From Aspidapion aeneum (taxonomy: Eukaryota > Arthropoda > Insecta > Coleoptera > Brentidae), in NCBI GenBank assembly GCA_963576565.1, contig OY755038.1, forward strand, positions 12,663,756-12,727,755: DNA of 64,000 nt, in the 5' to 3' direction. The position numbers were made by a program, and so were the translations under genes. Position 1 is the stretch's first letter; every line of letters starts with the position of its first letter. A model generated the notes under the pieces. It was not told where the DNA came from and did not search any database. It saw only the letters and a program-made list of their open reading frames with translations. Of this stretch, positions 58,474 through 64,000 are shown piece by piece.

Positions 58474-59227
58474 AAATGGGATTTTTGTCAACCTCTTTTG
58501 TGGCTCATTTAATTAATTTCATTTGTAATTTTGCGATCGATCGAATCAACAGTGCTCTTCAGTGAAAATAAGTGTTAGGGTTTTAGTTCAGCTGGCTTCA
58601 TGTGAGTCTAAATCATTTTATTTTAACTCTTGTTTTTTATTTTTGGTTTAAATATTACTTGTTCATCGACTAGTTTCTCAATATTTTTTTATTATTTAAT
58701 TTATTATTTTAAATTTTTGGTTTTTATTATTTTATTTTAAAAATATTTTTTTATTGTTGTGATTTTTTTTACTTTTTTGATTCGATAATACTTGTATATT
58801 TTCTGCCAGTTTTAAAATATGTTTTTAATATTTTTAATTTAGGTTTTAATGAATATTTTTTCTTTTTCTGAAAAAAATTAAATATTATTTTTTTTTCTTA
58901 AAAAAAAATAATATCTAATTCATTTTGTTTTTTTACTTATTTATTTTTCATCTTGTTAAATTTTATTATCAACTAAACGGAAACCTTAAAAGTTCTCATA
59001 TTTTTGGTAAAATATTTTTATATTTTATTAAATAAACCCCGACCTTTACAATATTAAAAATCGTGAGAAATCGTGAGATTTTAAAAAGTCCTAAAAAGAG
59101 ATCAAAATAGAGAAGGAATAAATAAAAGTTTATAAAAAGCAAAAAGAGATTTATATTTATATGTATTACATAAAACCAAACACATTTCAAAAAGCTGAAA
59201 AACTGTAGAGATAATAATGTTTCATAC

Positions 59228-59304
59228 CTAACATACTTTTTCATTTTATGAGGGAGGGATTCGGATTCATGAACAGATTCTTCACTATCAATACTATCAG
59301 ACAT
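59228..59304 (-). CDS. Candidate first exon, acidic N-terminus
   Basis: MSDSIDSEESVHESESLPHK then MKKYV, followed by a donor AG|GTATGA. Acidic Ser/Glu-rich start. Phase does not fit directly to the His-rich exon at 57270-57355. May belong to a minus-strand gene or to the surrounding element. Confidence 0.3.
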
Positions 59305-59598
59305 ATTCAGACAAACACCGCAATACGAACTAACTGCAAAAGCACTTGCCTAATCGGTGAAACTATTTTGAAACAAACGATCGGATCCAGCAATGCAGTA
59401 GAGTAGCAGCGAGAGTCGGAACGCTTATTCTGATATATTTGTGACGTTGGTTATGAATAATGAAAGATTTTTTATTTAAATTTGACGTAAAATTAAAAAT
59501 CGTTAGAAAAGCTACGTGATTCGTAAAATCGTAAGATACTTTCCAAAATCGTGTAATCTCACGATTAATCGTGAGTTTTGGCAACACTGCTCACGGGG

Positions 59599-60296
59599 GT
59601 CCAAGATCACAAGACGCTAGCCCTACCAAGTCCCGTTCCAATCCCTGACTTCGCATGCGTAGATCTACCAATATTATTTATCTCATGTATTAGAATAGAT
59701 GTACAGGATGATTTTCACTTGAATGATTCTAACCACATGAAAATAGAAAGTTTCAAAAACCTAACCTAACGAAACCTAATCAGATCTAACCGAACCGAAC
59801 CAAAGCAAACTAAACCAATATATTTTTTCAAAAAAAAAACTTTCCTGACTTTCTACCCGGGATCCTAGAGGATGTGAATCCGAACCGGACCGTACCGAAC
59901 CTATCCAAACCTAACACTACCCAACTAAACCTAATTAGCAGTACGTGTTGTAGTTTAGTTTGGTTAGGTTAGGTTTGGTTCAGTTTAGTTAGGTTCGGTT
60001 TGGTTCGGTTCGGATTCACATCCTCTAGGATCCCGGGCAGAAAGTCAGGAAAGTTTTTTTTTTGAAAAAAATTATTGGTTCAGTTTCTTTTGGTTCGGTT
60101 CGGTTAGATTTGATTAGGTTTTGTTAGGTTAGGTTTTTGAAACTTTCTATTTTCATGTGGTTAGAATCATTCAAGTGAAAATCACCCTGTATTCATCTAT
60201 TCTAATACATGAGGTAAATAATATTGGTAGATCTGCGCATGCGAAGTCAGGGATTGAAAGTGGACTTGGTAGCGCTAGCGTCTTGTGTCCAAGATC
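59599..60296. mobile_element. Foldback element with TTAGG-like arms and 10-bp duplication
   Basis: GTCCAAGATC at 59599-59608 and 60287-60296 flank 678 bp, beginning ACAAGACGCTAGC and ending with the complement. Arms of about 300 bp are inverse copies (e.g. TAGAGGATGTGAATCCGAAC). They contain AACCTAACCTAACG and GGTTAGGTTAGG. No gene. Confidence 0.88.
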
Positions 60297-60504
60297 TAAT
60301 GGACACCTAATAAGTGTTGACAGTTAACTGTTTCGTCCTTATGGGACTTCTTCAGAACACTGCTTGGTCAATGTGACACCCTTGCGAAGAAAGTAGGTTT
60401 TGTCTTTAATCCTATGTCTATAGTGAGGAAACCCTCACAAGAAGCGCCATCTACCCAGATACGAGAGAAACTTGAACAAAAGCAGGCGAGAATAAACTGT
60501 TATA

Positions 60505-61177
60505 CAGGGTGTCTCTGAGATCAAAATAAGTCGATTTAATGCGAATCACCTTAGTCCAAAATTGCTCCGTTTCAGAGAATTAAATTTTTTAATTAAAAAA
60601 TTTTATGAGCGAAATTGCCAAAAAGCAACAACTTGAATAAAGCTATGAGAACAATAGTCAGTAGAAAACTGGTCGTTGCTATGACATTTTGCCAGTGTAA
60701 AACACTCTAGTGAAATAGTCATTCAAAATAATTTCAGTATTCCGTTGAGGCATCAAACAATAAAAACGGAAATATCTCGAAAACGACTTACTTTAGCGCA
60801 TGTTAACAAGAGTACCTTTTTGGTTAGATTCAGGAAAACATTTTCTTAAGAAAAAAAGTTAAAAGTTACACTGAGAAAAAAGTTATAGTCATTTTAAACT
60901 ATAAAAAGAGCATTGTGGAGCGCCCTCTGACGGCCACAGTGAAAAGGTATCCATATTTAGGTTTCGCATTCCAAAAAACCCCCGAGTACCAATTTTTAAA
61001 GTAATGCGTTGAGAAATGTTCATAAATTTTAAGACAATCGATTTTTAATTTTTAAATTTACCACCCTGTATCTCTGAAACGGAGCAATTTCCGACTAAGC
61101 TAAGTTGCTTTAAATCGACTTATTTTGACCTCAGGAATATGTGCTAAGATTTTGTACAGACCTTAGAGACACCCTGT
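60505..61177. mobile_element. CAGGGTGTCTC element with inverted arms
   Basis: Left TATACAGGGTGTCTCTGAG and right AGAGACACCCTGTA. Arms share AAATAAGTCGATTTAA and GAAACGGAGCAATTT in inverse orientation. No gene. Confidence 0.75.
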
Positions 61178-61676
61178 AAAATAAAGTTACAAAATAAAAT
61201 ACATATTCTCAGCTTTAATTGAAAAACAATCAAATTTAGACTAAAAAAATTATTAGCCTACCCAAAAGAAACACTCAAATCAATAGCTAATGTAACTTTA
61301 AATAAAAGAAGATAACTGATTCAGCTTCGTACCCCCCGCCCCCAATACACTACTGCTTATATGCAGTGGTGACGCGTGGTAAAAAGCTTTGGGGGTGCAC
61401 ACCAAAAAAAAATAAAAAATTGCGGTGCAGGCATAAATTTTTTTTGAGTGCCACACTAACTTTTTGGGCCATCGAGTGGGTCGTCATATCATATAATTTA
61501 GAGCAAATAATTAAAAAATATTTAGTTAGATATTAGTTACCTACCTATTATTATTGTAATTATAAATAAATATTAAATGTATCATACCTAGTTAACATAT
61601 ATTTTCCCTTCTAATGGCAAAGATGAAAATTTAATTGCCTTTAAATATTGCACGCTAATGCTATCAGAATTAGAAA

Positions 61677-63146
61677 GTTGCAGAAGTTATCATGATTCCA
61701 AAACCGGGAAAACCACTCCATGACGTGTCATCTTACAGGCCAATATCTTTGCTGCCAATTATATCCAAGCTCTATGAAAAATTATTGCTTAAAAGAATAA
61801 AACTCATCATAGAAAGACAAGAAATTATTCCATCTCATCAATTTGGTTTTCGAGACAAGCATTCCACGATAGATCAAGTACACAGAATTACTAATATAAT
61901 AGAAAAAGCACTAGGAGAGGGAAAAGTTTGTTCTGCAGTTTTTCTAGATGTAGCACAAGCATTTGACAAAGTGTGGCATGAAGGCCTTAATTTTAAACTA
62001 AAACGGTTTCTGCCAAAACAATATTCGGATATTTTGGAATCATACATATCTGATAGACATTTTAGAGTAAAACAGGAAGACTCATACTCAAATTTAAGAG
62101 AAATTCAAGCAGGCGTGCCCCAGGGTAGCGTACTAGGCCCTTATCTATACTTATTATTCACTTGTGATATCCCAATGGCAGAAAATTGTCACTTTGCAAC
62201 ATTTGCCGATGATACTGGTTTATTGACGGTAGAAAAATCTATTGAAAAATGCATAGAAAAACTTCAGGATGCAGTCACCCAAGTTCACAGTTGGACCACA
62301 AAGTGGCGAATAAAAATAAATGAAACCAAATCAATTTATGTTGATTTTACAAACAAAAATATAAATCACATATATAATTCCAGTACCATATTCGAATCAG
62401 GCAAAATATCTAGGTATGACACTTGATGCCAAATTGCACTGGAAAGCACATGTTAAGAAAAAAAAAGAAGAACTTGAGATAAGGTATAGAAAAATGAACT
62501 GCCTAATTGGAAGGAAGTCGAATTTAACAATTCATAATAAGTTACTGCTTTATAGACAAATACTGAAACCAGTATGGACATATGGTATTCAACTATGGCA
62601 GTGGCGCACCCAGGAATGTGTCTTGGGGGGGGGGGGGCCCGACAGCTACGAAGCGCGCCCTCGAAAAACTTGCAACCAAAAAAAAAAGGTCATCATTTTT
62701 TTTCGCAACTACGCCACTGCTTGGGGTTGGGGGGGGGGGGGCCGAAGCCTCCTGATGTCAAATTTTAAGGTATTTTTCATGTTTTATCATCAAATATATA
62801 GAAAATATATTAAAAATTCTAAGGTTTGGGGGGGGCCGGGCCCCGCCCCCCCCCCTGGGTGCGCCCATGACTATGGGGTTGTGCTAAAGAGAGTAACATT
62901 CTAGTTGTACAGAGATTTCAAAATAAAGTATTAAGAAACATTGTGAATGCACCTTGGTACGTTCGAAATAGTGACCTTCATCGAGATCTAAAAATCGAAA
63001 CTGTAGCAGAGACTATAAAAAAGTACGCAAAAAGACATGAAGATAGACTCCATCGGCATGTGAATGTGGAAGCAATTCAGCTTCTAGACAATACTATGCT
63101 AGTTCGAAGACTAAAAAGAGTGAAGCCGTTTGAGCTAGTAAACTAG
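61677..63146 (+). pseudogene. Jockey-like reverse transcriptase, frameshifted and interrupted
   Basis: RT blocks in order: SSYRPISLLPIISKLYEKLL, HQFGFRDKHSTIDQVHRI, VFLDVAQAFDKVWH (first catalytic D), AGVPQGSVLGPYLYLLF, ATFADDTGLLT (catalytic FADD), then after a frameshift near 62412 MTLDAKLHWKAHVKK, KPVWTYGIQLW, the MITE, and the C-terminal APWYVRNSDLHRDLKIE ending at TAG 63144. Known role: target-primed reverse transcription. The endonuclease is lost by truncation. The best-preserved LINE in the window. Confidence 0.9.
62592..62876. mobile_element. CAGTGGCGCACCCAGG hAT MITE inside the LINE
   Basis: ACTATGG at 62592-62598 and 62870-62876 flank 271 bp with ends CAGTGGCGCACCCAGG and GGGTGCGCCCATG and long G and C runs. 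It splits the LINE codons IQLW from the following G. Confidence 0.88.
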
Positions 63147-64000
63147 GTGAATTACACATAAAACAAAATAATGCTATAAACACAACACAATTGTAAGTTA
63201 CAGACTAAACAAAGCGGGGAGAACTGTTGAGTGAACCCTAAGTTTAAATCTGACTTTTCTAGTAAATTAAGTTAAAACAAAATTGCTAATTAGTCTTACT
63301 GACTAGATTGTAATAAAAAAAACACACTGTGTTTGACAAATAGAAAAAAAAAAAGAATTAGAAAAAAATCGTCGAAATCAAAACAAACCGCCAGCGCCCG
63401 ACCGATAATAGGAAATTGTCTAAGCGCGCACGACTGAAAAGTGCGCGTGAACTGCTCTATAATGCAACGCAAACCGTGGACGCGGGAGGCATCACGGGGG
63501 TGCGAGCGGCATCGAGGCTAGTTTTTGTATAAGCGCGGTGCCGAAGGAAGGTTCAGATTCTATGTACTGTAAAATTCTATTGGAACATGTCGTCCTCTCT
63601 TTCTATATTTCGTAATTAGCATGCCACATAACATCCACGGTGCAGAGAATTTGGTTCCAGTAAATTACCGCAAAGAATTAGATTCGAGCTTGGTTTGAAC
63701 ACGAATACAAACAGATACATACCAGGTATTAATTTCTAGATAATATTCCAGTCTTTAGTAAATTCCTTTTGGGATAATTATTAATTAAATTAAGGAATGA
63801 TCAAAGTTTAATATTTTTTAAGTATAATTTGGGAGTGTACGTGCACATGTGCACTTATGGAGAAACCGCCACTGATTATATGTCATATAAAACAACCACC
63901 ATCACAGCTATTTTAAGCATTTTTTTTGCATTTTGAGGTACCTACCATTAATTATTGACGGACTGGGTAAGGTATCGGCAAGCCGTTTGTTTATTTTACT

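Larger units (their letters stand above)
57434..59589. mobile_element. Possible element with CAGTGTTGCCAAAA ends
   Basis: CAGTGTTGCCAAAA at 57434 and TTTTGGCAACACTG ending 59589 are inverted, 2156 bp apart. No matching 8-bp flanks. ATCGTGAG motifs cluster near the right end. It contains the two short candidate frames below. Confidence 0.45.
61666..63364 (+). mobile_element. Jockey-like LINE insertion with 11-bp target duplication
   Basis: AGAATTAGAAA at 61666-61676 and 63354-63364. The insert (61677-63353) ends in an A-rich tail. 5'-truncated inside the RT domain. It carries a later MITE at 62599-62869. Confidence 0.88.
61356..63882. mobile_element. hAT-like element hosting a Jockey-like LINE
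   Basis: CTTATATG (61356-61363) and ATTATATG (63875-63882) flank an element starting CAGTGGTGACGCG and ending ACCGCCACTG. Terminal repeats match for only about 8 bp. GC-rich internal parts (63390-63530) carry no recognised gene. Confidence 0.6.

Noticed and set aside
59740..60150. TTAGG-like stretches as an interstitial telomere
   Set aside because: Degenerate, in opposed arms of a foldback with its own target duplication, so transposon-borne.

Overview
This window is from a repeat-rich, AT-rich animal genome, almost certainly an insect. It has spliced genes with GT-AG introns and decayed copies of P-type (THAP), mariner, hAT, PIF/Harbinger-like and pogo-like DNA transposons. It also has Jockey-like and RTE-like non-LTR retrotransposons and many insertions ending in CAGGGTGTCCC or CAGTGGCG. 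A beetle is plausible, but nothing here proves the order. No rRNA, tRNA or CRISPR was recognised.

The only host gene I can build is a plus-strand, 11-exon gene from 8900 to 44030, encoding a divergent A/B-type (mitotic) cyclin of about 623 residues. Exons 1-7 encode a low-complexity N-terminus with two KEN boxes and a textbook destruction box (RAPLGSIQN). Exons 8-11 encode the two cyclin folds. The CDK-contact lysine and glutamate are both present and 29 residues apart, as in cyclin A. All ten introns agree in phase except for one missing base in exon 7. The terminal exon is followed by two decayed tandem copies of itself.

Layout: 1-8640 is intergenic and transposon-filled: a TA-flanked element containing a Harbinger-like element, a THAP element, an RTE-like LINE, a pogo-like fragment, a palindromic MITE and a 140-bp tandem repeat ending in a hairpin. 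8900-44030 is the cyclin gene. Its introns hold a 460-bp inverted repeat around exons 2 and 3, two related P elements, another THAP element, several LINEs, a 118-bp tandem array, and a three-unit tandem array in which two units carry the same transposon. 44600-57000 holds a mariner, two hAT elements with 8-bp target duplications, large palindromic elements and a foldback with minisatellite arms. 57270-59304 carries hints of a minus-strand gene. 59599-60296 is a second foldback. 61356-63882 is a three-level nest (hAT-like > Jockey-like LINE > hAT MITE).

The most unusual signal is a set of 29-49 bp palindromes, each between 7-9 bp direct repeats and each made of two abutting or nearly abutting 10-19 bp inverted ends. 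One of them carries the terminal sequence of a P-type element present in the window. They look like excision footprints of P-superfamily transposons, and one sits in a LINE whose reading frame is restored when it is removed in thought.
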